Assembly (NCBI GenBank): GCA_965660165.1 | Contig: CBFHYU010000001.1 | Coordinates: 62,001-126,000 of the forward strand | Reading direction: 5' to 3' | DNA length: 64,000 bases | From: WTJO01 sp965660165 | Lineage (GTDB): Bacteria > Pseudomonadota > Alphaproteobacteria > Puniceispirillales > Puniceispirillaceae | Part shown: positions 42,996-51,248 of the stretch, one piece after another | Layout: each line of letters starts with the position of its first letter | Numbering within the stretch: the first letter of the stretch is position 1 | Translations under genes and position numbers: made by a program | The notes under the pieces: model-generated | What the model was told of the DNA's origin: nothing | What the model saw: the letters and a program-made list of their open reading frames with translations, nothing else | The model's database searches: none

Positions 42996-44612
42996 TTATA
43001 TCGCACCCATAATACGTTTTCGTATATTTTCGTTCAGAAGCGCTGACGCAATAATCACCAGCCCCAGAAACACACGATAGAAACTGCCATCAATGCCCGG
43101 AATATAGAAAAAGGCTTCTTTGGCTATGCCGAAAATAAAGGCGCCAATGATGATCCCCATCACCGTGCCAAACCCACCTGTCATCACAATTCCGCCAATT
43201 ACCGCAGCTGCGATCGCTTCTAGCTCTTTAAGGTTGCCTTTGGCCGCATCAGCAGTATTCACTTCAAATACCTGACACGTCGCAAAGATGGTGGCGCAGA
43301 ACGCTGAAAATATAAACAAAGATATTTTCACCTTATTGGTAGGCACCCCATTTGCCTTTGCAGCATTGATATTGCCGCCAGTAGAATATATCCAGTTACC
43401 CGCTTGCGTGCGCGACAGCACAATATAGCAAGCTAGTGATAAAATCAGCCAAATCATCACACAGGAATACAGGCCAGGCGCAAATTGATTGCCAAAATTA
43501 TTCACGTTCCAGTCAACTGGATTATACAGCCAGCGAAATACAGGTTCCATAATATCACCGCCAAAGAAATTCGCGACTGGCTTTGCGGTAATCAGAGTAT
43601 CAATATAGGCTTTTGCAATATCAAGATCAGTAACCGTCTTGGCAATAACAGGTTCAATTGAAAAGCTTTCAATTCTGTCGCGAATGGTATTTGCCATAAA
43701 GTCATTACCGCTAGCAATTGCATTTTCTAGGGCACGCTCAAGCGGCTGTACACCTTTTTTAACAAGCAGTTCGGTTTTTGCATCGGCTACCCGTTGATAG
43801 GTATATTCAAGCTGGGCTGATAAGCTAGAGACAAGATCATCTGGCAAGCTATTTTTTAAGGCCACCAAATCTGCTTCAGGCAATGCCATTGCCGCCTCTC
43901 GTTCCATCTCACCATGACCAGGCACATCAACAATATTCTTAATATCTGGAATTTCAGTAACAGTAGTTGCACCTTTTAGCTGGTCTGGGCGGTGGTTAAA
44001 GGCACGCAAGCTAACCTCTGTCAGGCCTCTTAAGAAAAACAGCCCGCCAAGCGTGACAATAAAAGAAGGCAAGCCAGAACGCACCACGATAAATCCCTGA
44101 AGCCAGCCGAAAAATAGCGTAAAACACATGGTTATCAGTATCGCGCCAATAGGCGATACATCAGAGATATGAATCAGCGTGAAAAATTCGATATGAACCC
44201 CGCCTTCAAACGAGATATAGGGGATAATAATCGAAAACCCCCAGCGCAATATCATGGCCATCGTTGCGCCCGCAAAGCCAATCATAGAGCCAATAGACAG
44301 GTCAAATTCGCCTGCAATAATTAACAGCCCTGCCCCAAGTGCAATAATACCTAGCTGAGAGATCACCCTGAGATTATTGCGGATGCCAAGCGCGTTAAAG
44401 CCTTCACCTGCAAACGGGTTTAATGAAAATTCGCCCGCAGGGATTGAAAAATATCCAAGCATGCCAAACAGTAACAGCATCACCCCGATTGGCCCGATTT
44501 CAGGTCTTGCCAATAAGCCCTTAAGCCAGCCTTTTTGCTCTAGCCTGTCAGTTTCTTTTCGGGATGCAGAATTGGCGGCAGAATTAGCGTTAGATGCCTG
44601 TGACGATACCAT
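42996..44612 (-). CDS. Sugar (inositol) ABC importer permease with large inserted domain
   Basis: Permease of the RbsC/FrcC family, 538 residues against about 320-350 normally. Two things explain the length. A hydrophilic N-terminal tail of about 35 residues precedes the first helix. A charged segment of about 130 residues (about 213-344 from this start) follows the LPSFIVTLGGLFFLRGLT segment, at the loop that faces the periplasm in this family. The insert is rich in Glu, Asp and Lys, mostly helical in pattern, with no membrane segment. Conserved marks include GEFDLSIGSM (about 101-110) and AAAVIGG near the C-terminus. Start at ATG 44612 has GAGGG eight bases upstream. Confidence 0.9.
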   Translation of the reverse strand: MVSSQASNANSAANSASRKETDRLEQKGWLKGLLARPEIGPIGVMLLLFGMLGYFSIPAGEFSLNPFAGEGFNALGIRNNLRVISQLGIIALGAGLLIIAGEFDLSIGSMIGFAGATMAMILRWGFSIIIPYISFEGGVHIEFFTLIHISDVSPIGAILITMCFTLFFGWLQGFIVVRSGLPSFIVTLGGLFFLRGLTEVSLRAFNHRPDQLKGATTVTEIPDIKNIVDVPGHGEMEREAAMALPEADLVALKNSLPDDLVSSLSAQLEYTYQRVADAKTELLVKKGVQPLERALENAIASGNDFMANTIRDRIESFSIEPVIAKTVTDLDIAKAYIDTLITAKPVANFFGGDIMEPVFRWLYNPVDWNVNNFGNQFAPGLYSCVMIWLILSLACYIVLSRTQAGNWIYSTGGNINAAKANGVPTNKVKISLFIFSAFCATIFATCQVFEVNTADAAKGNLKELEAIAAAVIGGIVMTGGFGTVMGIIIGAFIFGIAKEAFFYIPGIDGSFYRVFLGLVIIASALLNENIRKRIMGAI

Positions 44613-44701
44613 GAATAATTCCCTCAATCTGGGCACGGCATATAATTAGGTATAGTTCAGCCGGCCATGTTTATGGTCATGCACATAAATAAAGAAAGGT
44701 G

Positions 44702-44733
44702 GGGGTGGCCATATGTACTATGATAGCCACCCC
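44702..44733 (-). other. Hairpin between binding-protein and permease genes
   Basis: GGGGTGGC (44702-44709) and GCCACCCC (44726-44733) form an eight-base-pair stem with a 16-base loop, 21 bases after the binding-protein stop. On the minus strand it is followed by CTTTCTTTATTT, only moderately U-rich, so it probably stops part of transcription or stabilises the upstream message. This suits the need for more binding protein than permease. Confidence 0.65.
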
Positions 44734-44754
44734 GACCCGTTATTATCCTGAGAT

Positions 44755-45660
44755 TTATCTGTCGATACCTGCTAATGCAGAAACAGATGATGCATTTGAC
44801 TTATCCACAAAGCCTGGACCTGATGGAATATTTGCACCTGGTAGAAGACCTGCACCATTATTATATAGATGCATCACAATAATAGGCATATAGCCCTGCA
44901 AACGCTGCTGCTGATCAATTGTGAACTTCACCTTACCTGCATTGATCATGTCCATAACTTCAGGGCTTAGATCAAAGCATGAATGGTGAACTGACATACC
45001 AAGATCATCAATGGCTTTCTGAACACCAGCACATACATGCGGGCCAACTGACAATACAGCATCTACATCTGGATTTGCCTGTAGACCAGCTGCAGCACGG
45101 GTTGGAATTGTAGCTGGATCGTTCGAGCTGTCTATCAGCTTAACAGGCACAGCTTCACCATAACCATTACATCTGTCATTCAGCGCTGTGTTATAGGCTT
45201 CCTGAATCATACAAAGCGCTTTCGTCGCGCCTTCTGATTTTGCTCTATTTCCAGCAGCCTGACCTGCCAGATATTCTGGCTGGCCAACATGCATCAGCGC
45301 ACCAAGACCTGCTGAGCTTTCAAGACCAGAATTCATGGTAACAACAGGAATACCTGCGGCAACCGCATCTTTAATCGCGCCGCCCAAAGCATCTGGATCT
45401 GGTAATGAGATGACCATGCCATCTGGCTGTGTTGCGGCAGCCGCTGCAATTGACTTTGCCATATCACCCATATCACCTGATGGATTGAAAATATATTCAA
45501 AATCAGCGCCTACGTGACGCGCAGCATCTTCACCACCTTTTTGCACAACTGGCCAAAATGGATCTTTACCTTCACCATGTGTGACCATCACATACCGTTC
45601 TGCTTGTGCAGCCCCTGCCATCAACATCGCAGCTGACAAAGCGAGTACAAATTTTTTCAT
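44755..45660 (-). CDS. Sugar (inositol) ABC importer periplasmic binding protein
   Basis: Type I (RbsB-like, Peripla_BP_4) solute-binding protein of 301 residues. The signal peptide MKKFVLALSAAMLMAGAAQA is cleaved before ERYVMVTHGE. Later marks are DGMVISLPDPDALGGAIKDAVAAGIPVVTMNSG (about 80-112) and FTIDQQQRLQGYMPI near 265, of the kind in IbpA and RbsB relatives. Start at ATG 45660 has GGAGG five bases upstream. As first gene of the operon, next to iolD/B/E, it most likely binds myo-inositol; another cyclitol or sugar is possible. Confidence 0.88.
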   Translation of the reverse strand: MKKFVLALSAAMLMAGAAQAERYVMVTHGEGKDPFWPVVQKGGEDAARHVGADFEYIFNPSGDMGDMAKSIAAAAATQPDGMVISLPDPDALGGAIKDAVAAGIPVVTMNSGLESSAGLGALMHVGQPEYLAGQAAGNRAKSEGATKALCMIQEAYNTALNDRCNGYGEAVPVKLIDSSNDPATIPTRAAAGLQANPDVDAVLSVGPHVCAGVQKAIDDLGMSVHHSCFDLSPEVMDMINAGKVKFTIDQQQRLQGYMPIIVMHLYNNGAGLLPGANIPSGPGFVDKSNASSVSALAGIDR

Positions 45661-45730
45661 CATTTCCTCCAATTAACTAATGAAAAGGGAAGAATCCCGT
45701 AAAAACGATAGAATGAATCGTATTTTTTGC

Positions 45731-45761
45731 AAACTAAAATTTTGACATTTTTATGTCAAAA
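45731..45761 (-). promoter_or_regulatory. Inositol operon promoter with palindromic operator
   Basis: Reading the minus strand, TTGACA (45759-45754) is followed by a 17-base spacer and TAGTTT (45736-45731), a consensus -35 with a weak -10. The -35 is embedded in a perfect palindrome TTTTGACAT-N4-ATGTCAAAA (45740-45761). A repressor bound here would block polymerase, and the RpiR-type regulator encoded in the operon is the natural candidate. A shorter repeat GGGA-N4-TCCC (45687-45698) lies in the leader. Confidence 0.6.
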
Positions 45762-45770
45762 CGAAAAACG

Positions 45771-45796
45771 TGGCTGTTTCTCGAAAGAAATAGCCA
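45771..45796 (-). terminator. Rho-independent terminator of the sugar dehydrogenase gene
   Basis: On the minus strand TGGCTATTTCT and AGAAACAGCCA pair over 11 positions (one G-U) around a TTCG tetraloop, followed by CGTTTTTCGTTTT. It begins 24 bases after the stop of the dehydrogenase at 45820 and so separates that gene from the inositol operon promoter. Confidence 0.75.
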
Positions 45797-45819
45797 AAAA
45801 TCTCAAATAATAGCTAATG

Positions 45820-46578
45820 CTAAACCCAGCCACCATCAACGATATAGGTTTGGTTGGAACAGGCGCTGGCCTCATCAGAGGCCATAAAAAGCACAAAACG
45901 CGCAATATCATCAGGTACAAGCTTGCGCTTTACACATTGACGCTGCATCAATTCTTTTTCGCTTTCTTCGGTTAGCCACAGGCTGATTTGACGTTCTGTC
46001 ATAATCCAGCCAGGTACAACACAATTCACCCTGATATGTTTTGGCCCTAGATCACGCGCTAGCCCGCGCGTTAGCCCCTGAACAGCAGATTTTGCCGTCG
46101 TGTAGCATGGCATCCCCCCTTGACCTATCATCCAGCTTGTTGAGCCAATATTGATAATAGACCCGCCCCCCGCAGCCTCCATATCTGAGACAACTGCCTG
46201 AGAGGCAAATAGTTGATGCTTTATGTTAGTGGCTATCCGCTCGTCAAAATATTCTGAGGTAACTGATTCAAGACTATGCCTATCATCTCGTGCCGCATTA
46301 TTTACCAGCACTGTAATCGGGCCTAGCGCTGTGCTTACAGCCTGCACAGACTGCTTAAGCGCATCAATATCTCTGATATCACAAAATTCAAAATGCAGCC
46401 TGTCACTGGCCAGATCATCTACTAGACGTGATGACGCCTCTTTATCATAATCAAGAAAGCCAACCTTGCATCCTTGAGCAATAAATGCACGTGTCAGCGC
46501 CTCTCCAATTCCAGAACCACCCCCTGTTATCAAAACTGTTTTGCCCGCCAGTGACGGGTAATGTGTGATATCGGCCAT
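45820..46578 (-). CDS. SDR sugar dehydrogenase, Caulobacter XylB-like
   Basis: NAD-dependent SDR of 252 residues. TGGGSGIG near residue 22, NNAARDDRH (about 93-101), GSTSW with the catalytic serine and YTTAKSAVQG with the Tyr-Lys pair are seen. The YPSLAGK start, the DDRH motif and the RVNCVVPGWIMTERQ stretch match D-xylose 1-dehydrogenase (XylB) of Caulobacter closely from memory. Start taken as ATG 46578 (MADITHYPSL). The divergent SMP-30 lactonase would hydrolyse the lactone product, as XylC does. The sugar could be xylose, arabinose, galactose or fucose. No dehydratase of the Weimberg route is in the window. Confidence 0.82.
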   Translation of the reverse strand: MADITHYPSLAGKTVLITGGGSGIGEALTRAFIAQGCKVGFLDYDKEASSRLVDDLASDRLHFEFCDIRDIDALKQSVQAVSTALGPITVLVNNAARDDRHSLESVTSEYFDERIATNIKHQLFASQAVVSDMEAAGGGSIINIGSTSWMIGQGGMPCYTTAKSAVQGLTRGLARDLGPKHIRVNCVVPGWIMTERQISLWLTEESEKELMQRQCVKRKLVPDDIARFVLFMASDEASACSNQTYIVDGGWV

Positions 46579-46730
46579 CTTGGTTTTCACCCTCTCATCA
46601 TCAATCAGTATGTCCCCTATTCACAGGGTACATCAGCTTAAACATAATTGACAAAGAAGGTAAAGCGGCTAGATGATAGCATAGCTTCTTACCAGCAAAG
46701 CATGGGCAGATCATTCGGACAGGCAACAAC

Positions 46731-47618
46731 ATGGCATCACACACCCCCCACCCTGAACCCCTTTTCACCGTTAGAAATGAATTAGGTGAAGGCATTATTT
46801 GGGATGAGCAAACAGAACAGCTAATTTGGTTTGATATTAACCTGCACAGATTATTTATCGGCTCGCCTGAGCGCCAAAGTTTTCAGACTATTCAGTTTGA
46901 TGACGCTATTGCGGCTGGCTTTCTTACCAACTCTGCTGAGATGCTGATTGCCTCTGCGTCAGGGCTAATACGCTATAACATTGATACAGGTGAGCATGCG
47001 CCCTATCTTGCGATTGAAGCAGATAATCTGGCCACCAGGTCAAATGACAGCCGGACTGGCCCGGCCGATAGCATCTGGTTTGGTACAATGGGCAGAAAGC
47101 TTGAAACAGGGGCAGGGTGTGTTTACCACATTAAGGATAAACACATCACCACCATCTTGCCAAATACGTCAATTCCGAACGCAACCTGTTTTTCCCAAGA
47201 TGGCAAGACAGCCTATTTTGCTGATACCCCTACCCAAGCCATTTACAAAATAGCACTTGATGAGGCAACAGGCCTGCCAATCGGCGATAAAGAGCTATTT
47301 GTTGATCTAGCGCCTGAAAATCTGAATCCAGATGGGGCGGTGCTAGATAGTGCTGGCCGATTATGGAACGCACAATGGGGGGCTGGAAGGGTCGCCTGTT
47401 ATGATCACAAAGGCATCTTTGTTGAGGCGATTACCCTGCCTGCCAGCCAGATCACCTGTCCTTGTTTTGGAGGTGCTGATCTGAAAACCTTATATGTGAC
47501 CTCAGCCTATGAAGGGCTGAGCCCAGCAGCCCGCGAAGCACAGCCAGAGGCTGGCGCTGTATTTGCTATAGAGATGGAGATTGCAGGGCTTCCTGAAAGA
47601 CGGCTTAGTGTGATTTAA
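46731..47618 (+). CDS. SMP-30/gluconolactonase family sugar lactonase (XylC-like)
   Basis: Six-bladed beta-propeller metalloenzyme of 295 residues that hydrolyses aldonolactones. Metal ligands by family analogy: Glu20 in LGEGIIWD, Asn in IPNATCFS (about 150) and Asp in LNPDGAVLD (about 203); the substrate-side arginine and Asn lie near SNDSRTGP (about 104-111). It is divergent from the XylB-like dehydrogenase, which gives the two-step oxidation of a sugar to its acid. It could also supply the 6-phosphogluconolactonase activity missing next to zwf, though this family normally acts on unphosphorylated lactones. Confidence 0.85.
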   Translation: MASHTPHPEPLFTVRNELGEGIIWDEQTEQLIWFDINLHRLFIGSPERQSFQTIQFDDAIAAGFLTNSAEMLIASASGLIRYNIDTGEHAPYLAIEADNLATRSNDSRTGPADSIWFGTMGRKLETGAGCVYHIKDKHITTILPNTSIPNATCFSQDGKTAYFADTPTQAIYKIALDEATGLPIGDKELFVDLAPENLNPDGAVLDSAGRLWNAQWGAGRVACYDHKGIFVEAITLPASQITCPCFGGADLKTLYVTSAYEGLSPAAREAQPEAGAVFAIEMEIAGLPERRLSVI

Positions 47619-47625
47619 TCACCTG

Positions 47626-48699
47626 TTACTCATCAAGGGTTGGATCAAAAACAATTCTGCCCACTACCTCGCCTTTTTGCAAAGAGGCTACGGCTTCATT
47701 TACAGCACTTAACGGCTTAGTGGTCACAGGGATTGGGGTTAAACGCCCTTCTCTGAACATATCAATCAATGCTCTTAGATGTCCGCTATTGCCAACATGC
47801 GAGCCTCTGACAGTTAATGCTTTCTGAGGAAGCCAGACTTGCGGCATCTTGAAATCACCACCATGCTGGCCAACAACAACATATCGCCCTGACTTTGTCA
47901 AAGCTGATACTGCCAATGTGCCTGTCTGCTCGCTTCCAAAGGTATCAAGCACCCCAAATAATGTGTTCTGGGTAAGCGATAATAGTGCCTCAAGCGCATC
48001 ACCTGTTGCCGAATTTAGCACAGCATCTGCGCCCATATCTTTGGCTGTCTGTAATTTTTCATCATCAATATCTATTGCGACAATATGTTTGTATCCCATC
48101 GCCTTTGCAATAGCGATACCATTTAGCCCAAGCCCGCCAGCCCCAAGCACAGCTAGCCATTCATGATCCCGAAGCGCGCCAATTTTGCTCAACCCATTAT
48201 AGACCGTTAGCCCAGAACAGGCATAAGGCGCCACAGTTGCTGGATCCATGCCAGTAATATCAATTACAAATTTTTCATCATCAACAACCACATGGCTAGC
48301 AAAACCGCCATTTCGGTGAATCCCAATAATCCGCATTGAGGTGCAGTCGCTTTCCCTATCTTCTGAACAAGCAAGACAGTCCCCGCATCCAATCCACGGA
48401 AACACAATCACCTTTTGCCCAACTTCAAGCGTGGTGACATCAGGGCCTATGGCTTCTACCTCGCCAGCTATTTCATGCCCTAGCGTAAGTGGCAAGGTCG
48501 CCCCTCTTTGCACAAAGGTCAGCTTGCCACGTTCACCCAAATCCATAAAGCCTTTGCGGATATGCAAATCCGAATGACAAAGGCCAGCTGCTGTCACCTT
48601 GACCAGAACAGCATTGCCTTGCGGCTGGTCTATTTGATAGGTGTTTTTCTTAAAATCTTCGCCCCATTCAACAAGGTCATAAGATGTGCAATCTGTCAT
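47626..48699 (-). CDS. Zinc-dependent alcohol dehydrogenase
   Basis: Medium-chain dehydrogenase of 357 residues. Catalytic zinc ligands are in GLCHSDLH and LGHEIAGE; the structural zinc loop is CGDCLACSEDRESDC, four cysteines. The nucleotide motif is LGAGGLGLNG (about 189-198). AAGGAG lies seven bases before the start. It is followed on the same strand only by its convergent neighbour, the lactonase; upstream is the acyl-CoA dehydrogenase 24 bases away, so it is probably the last gene of the leftward CoA-transferase unit. Substrate unknown. Confidence 0.87.
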   Translation of the reverse strand: MTDCTSYDLVEWGEDFKKNTYQIDQPQGNAVLVKVTAAGLCHSDLHIRKGFMDLGERGKLTFVQRGATLPLTLGHEIAGEVEAIGPDVTTLEVGQKVIVFPWIGCGDCLACSEDRESDCTSMRIIGIHRNGGFASHVVVDDEKFVIDITGMDPATVAPYACSGLTVYNGLSKIGALRDHEWLAVLGAGGLGLNGIAIAKAMGYKHIVAIDIDDEKLQTAKDMGADAVLNSATGDALEALLSLTQNTLFGVLDTFGSEQTGTLAVSALTKSGRYVVVGQHGGDFKMPQVWLPQKALTVRGSHVGNSGHLRALIDMFREGRLTPIPVTTKPLSAVNEAVASLQKGEVVGRIVFDPTLDE

Positions 48700-48723
48700 A
48701 TTTATCTCCTTTTCGCTACTTGA

Positions 48724-49881
48724 CTAGTAGGATCTGTCCATCCCTAAAACATGTTCTGCAATATAGCTAAGTATAAGATTAGTTGATATTGGCGCGACCT
48801 GATATAGCCGTGCTTCGCGATATTTGCGTTCAATATTATATTCAGCGGCAAAGCCAAATCCGCCAAAGGTCTGGATACAGGCTTCACCTGCTTTCATTGC
48901 GGCATCTGCTGCCAGCATTTTTGCGATATTGGCTTCTTCACCTGGCGATTCCCCTGCCTCATATAGGCGCAACGCGTCTGCAACCATCAATTCAGCAGCA
49001 CGCATTTCAGCATAGGCGCGCGCAATCGGAAATTGCACCCCCTGATTTTTGCCAATAGGCCGGCCAAACACTTCACGCTCACCTGCATAGCTGGTTGCTT
49101 GCTCGATAAAGAATTTTGCATCGCCGATTGATTCTGCGGCAATCAACAAACGTTCTGCATTCATGCCTGATAGAATATAGCGAAACCCCTTGCCTTCCTC
49201 ACCAATAAGATTGGCGGCAGGCACAGGCATATTATCAAAAAATAGCTGCGTTGTGGCATGGTTCATCATGGTGCGTATCGGGCTGATGGTAAGCGATGAG
49301 CCAACTACCTCACGCATATCTACTAAAAACACACTTAACCCATCTGTCTTTTTGCTTGTGTCCTCTTTTGGGGTAGTGCGCGCCAATAACAGCATAAGAT
49401 CAGAATATTCAGCCCGTGATGTCCAGATTTTCTGACCATTTACAATATAGTGATCTCCTTGCTTTACGGCTGTTGTGCGCAAGGCTGTGGTATCTGTGCC
49501 AGAGCCAGGTTCAGTCACCCCAAAGGCCTGAAGCCTAAGGTCACCTGACGCAATGGCAGGCAGATAATGTTGCTTTTGCGCTTCTGAGCCATGACGTAAC
49601 AGCGTGCCCATGGTATACATTTGTGCATGACAGGCCGCCGCATTCCCCCCTGATCTGTGAATTTCTTCTAAAATTGCTGCGCCTGCGGATAGCGGCAAAC
49701 CAAGCCCGCCATACGCCTCTGGAATCAGTGCAGACAAATAGCCTGCTTCGGTTAATGCCTGCACAAATTCGCTAGGATAGGCATGTTGCTGGTCACAGCT
49801 TTGCCAGTATTTACCGTCAAATTGCTGGCATAGCTTTATGATACCGTCTCTTATGTCGCCATGTGATAGCCTATAGCTCAT
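48724..49881 (-). CDS. Acyl-CoA dehydrogenase family protein without the usual catalytic Glu
   Basis: FAD flavoprotein of 385 residues that would introduce a trans-2 double bond in an acyl-CoA. Family marks: QAFGVTEPGSGTDTTALRTTA (about 117-137), IWTSRAEYSDLMLL and the C-terminal QTFGGFGFAAEYNIERKYREARLY (337-360). In most members the next residues are Q-I-Y-E-G-T, with the catalytic Glu; here they read QVAPIS (361-366). A different base may serve, as the glutamate sits elsewhere in some members. AAGGA lies nine bases before the start. It follows the CoA-transferase gene by 54 bases. Confidence 0.9.
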   Translation of the reverse strand: MSYRLSHGDIRDGIIKLCQQFDGKYWQSCDQQHAYPSEFVQALTEAGYLSALIPEAYGGLGLPLSAGAAILEEIHRSGGNAAACHAQMYTMGTLLRHGSEAQKQHYLPAIASGDLRLQAFGVTEPGSGTDTTALRTTAVKQGDHYIVNGQKIWTSRAEYSDLMLLLARTTPKEDTSKKTDGLSVFLVDMREVVGSSLTISPIRTMMNHATTQLFFDNMPVPAANLIGEEGKGFRYILSGMNAERLLIAAESIGDAKFFIEQATSYAGEREVFGRPIGKNQGVQFPIARAYAEMRAAELMVADALRLYEAGESPGEEANIAKMLAADAAMKAGEACIQTFGGFGFAAEYNIERKYREARLYQVAPISTNLILSYIAEHVLGMDRSY

Positions 49882-49935
49882 GCTGATTTATCCTTATTGG
49901 TCGTATGATAATAATTCCCTATAAAAGAAGAATTT

Positions 49936-51069
49936 CTAGGATGAAAATTCGGCGCGTATCTGCTTTGAATGTTCCCCTTTTAAGGGCGCTCGTTGCACAC
50001 TGCCTTGTTTTCGCCTGACAGGTAAATCAGCAATATCAATCACAGCATCTCCCATCGAAATCTGGCGCTCTTTCAAAAAGGGGTGAACAGATACTTCTTT
50101 CACTTCATTCAGAGTGGCACAGGCAATTCTAGTGTCATCCAGCAAGCTGATAATCTGCTCAGGTAGATAGTTGGCAAAACACTGATTGATAATATCTGCT
50201 AATATTTCGCGATGAATATATCTATCTGTATTATGGATAAAGCGTGGGTCTTCTCCTAGCTCTGGCTGTTGCAATACATCATTACAGAAATCAACCCATT
50301 CTCTGTCATTCTGGATAGAAAGCAACACCTGCCTGCCATCTTTGCAATAATAGCCGCCATAAGGCGCAACAAATGAATGTGTCAGGCCTGTGCGTTCTGG
50401 CGCACCACCAAAATAGCGATAACCACATAGCGCCATATTCATCCAGTCTGTCATCACATCAAACATACTAATTTCTAGATCAACCCCCATGCCCGTGCGA
50501 TAGCGCATATGCAAGGCGCGCAAAATTGCTGAAAAGGCTGTCAGCCCCGTTGATAAATCTGTCAAAGATACCCCGACTCTGGCAGGTTGTTCTGGCGTGC
50601 CCGTTACCGCCACCACGCCACTTTCGCCTTGCACCAGAAAATCATATGCCTTTTTCTTTGCAGCAGCCCCTTCTGAGCCATAGCCATTTATTTTACAGGT
50701 GATCAAACCTTGATTAGACTGGCGCAAGATATCGCCAACAAGCCCCATTTTTTCGACCGTACCTGGCGCAAGGTTACTTACCAGAATATCCGCCTTATCT
50801 ATCATTTGTTTCAACAAGGCCAGATCATCTGCCTGTTTAAGATTGAGGCAAATAGATTCCTTTCCCCGATTGAGCCACATAAAAATAGTGCTATGACCAT
50901 TTGCGCCGTTATCATAGCCACGTGCAAAATCGCCTTCAGGGCGTTCAATTTTGATCACGCGCGCGCCAGCATCAGCCATCAACAACCCGCAATAGGGCGC
51001 AGCAACTGCCTGCTCAATGCATATTGCTGTGATACCGCTAAGCTCGTCCTCTAATCCTGTTGACTGCAT
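49936..51069 (-). CDS. Family III CoA-transferase (CaiB/BaiF)
   Basis: CoA-transferase of 377 residues. ICIEQAVAAPYCGLLMADAGA (17-37), then VIKIERPEGDFARG, is the classical start of the nucleotide-binding part. The catalytic aspartate is in KAYDFLVQGESG (about 139-150). It transfers CoA from an acyl-CoA to a carboxylate; formyl, carnitine, mesaconyl, itaconate and succinyl types exist and sequence by eye does not separate them. It leads the leftward unit with acyl-CoA dehydrogenase and alcohol dehydrogenase and is divergent from an enoyl-CoA hydratase. Confidence 0.9.
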   Translation of the reverse strand: MQSTGLEDELSGITAICIEQAVAAPYCGLLMADAGARVIKIERPEGDFARGYDNGANGHSTIFMWLNRGKESICLNLKQADDLALLKQMIDKADILVSNLAPGTVEKMGLVGDILRQSNQGLITCKINGYGSEGAAAKKKAYDFLVQGESGVVAVTGTPEQPARVGVSLTDLSTGLTAFSAILRALHMRYRTGMGVDLEISMFDVMTDWMNMALCGYRYFGGAPERTGLTHSFVAPYGGYYCKDGRQVLLSIQNDREWVDFCNDVLQQPELGEDPRFIHNTDRYIHREILADIINQCFANYLPEQIISLLDDTRIACATLNEVKEVSVHPFLKERQISMGDAVIDIADLPVRRKQGSVQRAPLKGEHSKQIRAEFSS

Positions 51070-51248
51070 CTGACGCCTATTTCCCTGTAAAATTACATGC
51101 TTGCCATTTCAATATATCAGCAAACACTGCAAAGCTTGACAAGGCTAAAACACATTCGTCACTGTGGATAATAATATCAATCCAAGATGGTCTGCTGCCT
51201 AGCTTACATAAGATAACAGGCATACATGCGATAACAGGGAAAACGAGT

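Noticed and set aside
46731..47618. Assignment of the SMP-30 protein as the 6-phosphogluconolactonase of the Entner-Doudoroff route
   Set aside because: The family usually acts on free sugar lactones and the gene is paired with a sugar dehydrogenase, 14 kb from zwf.
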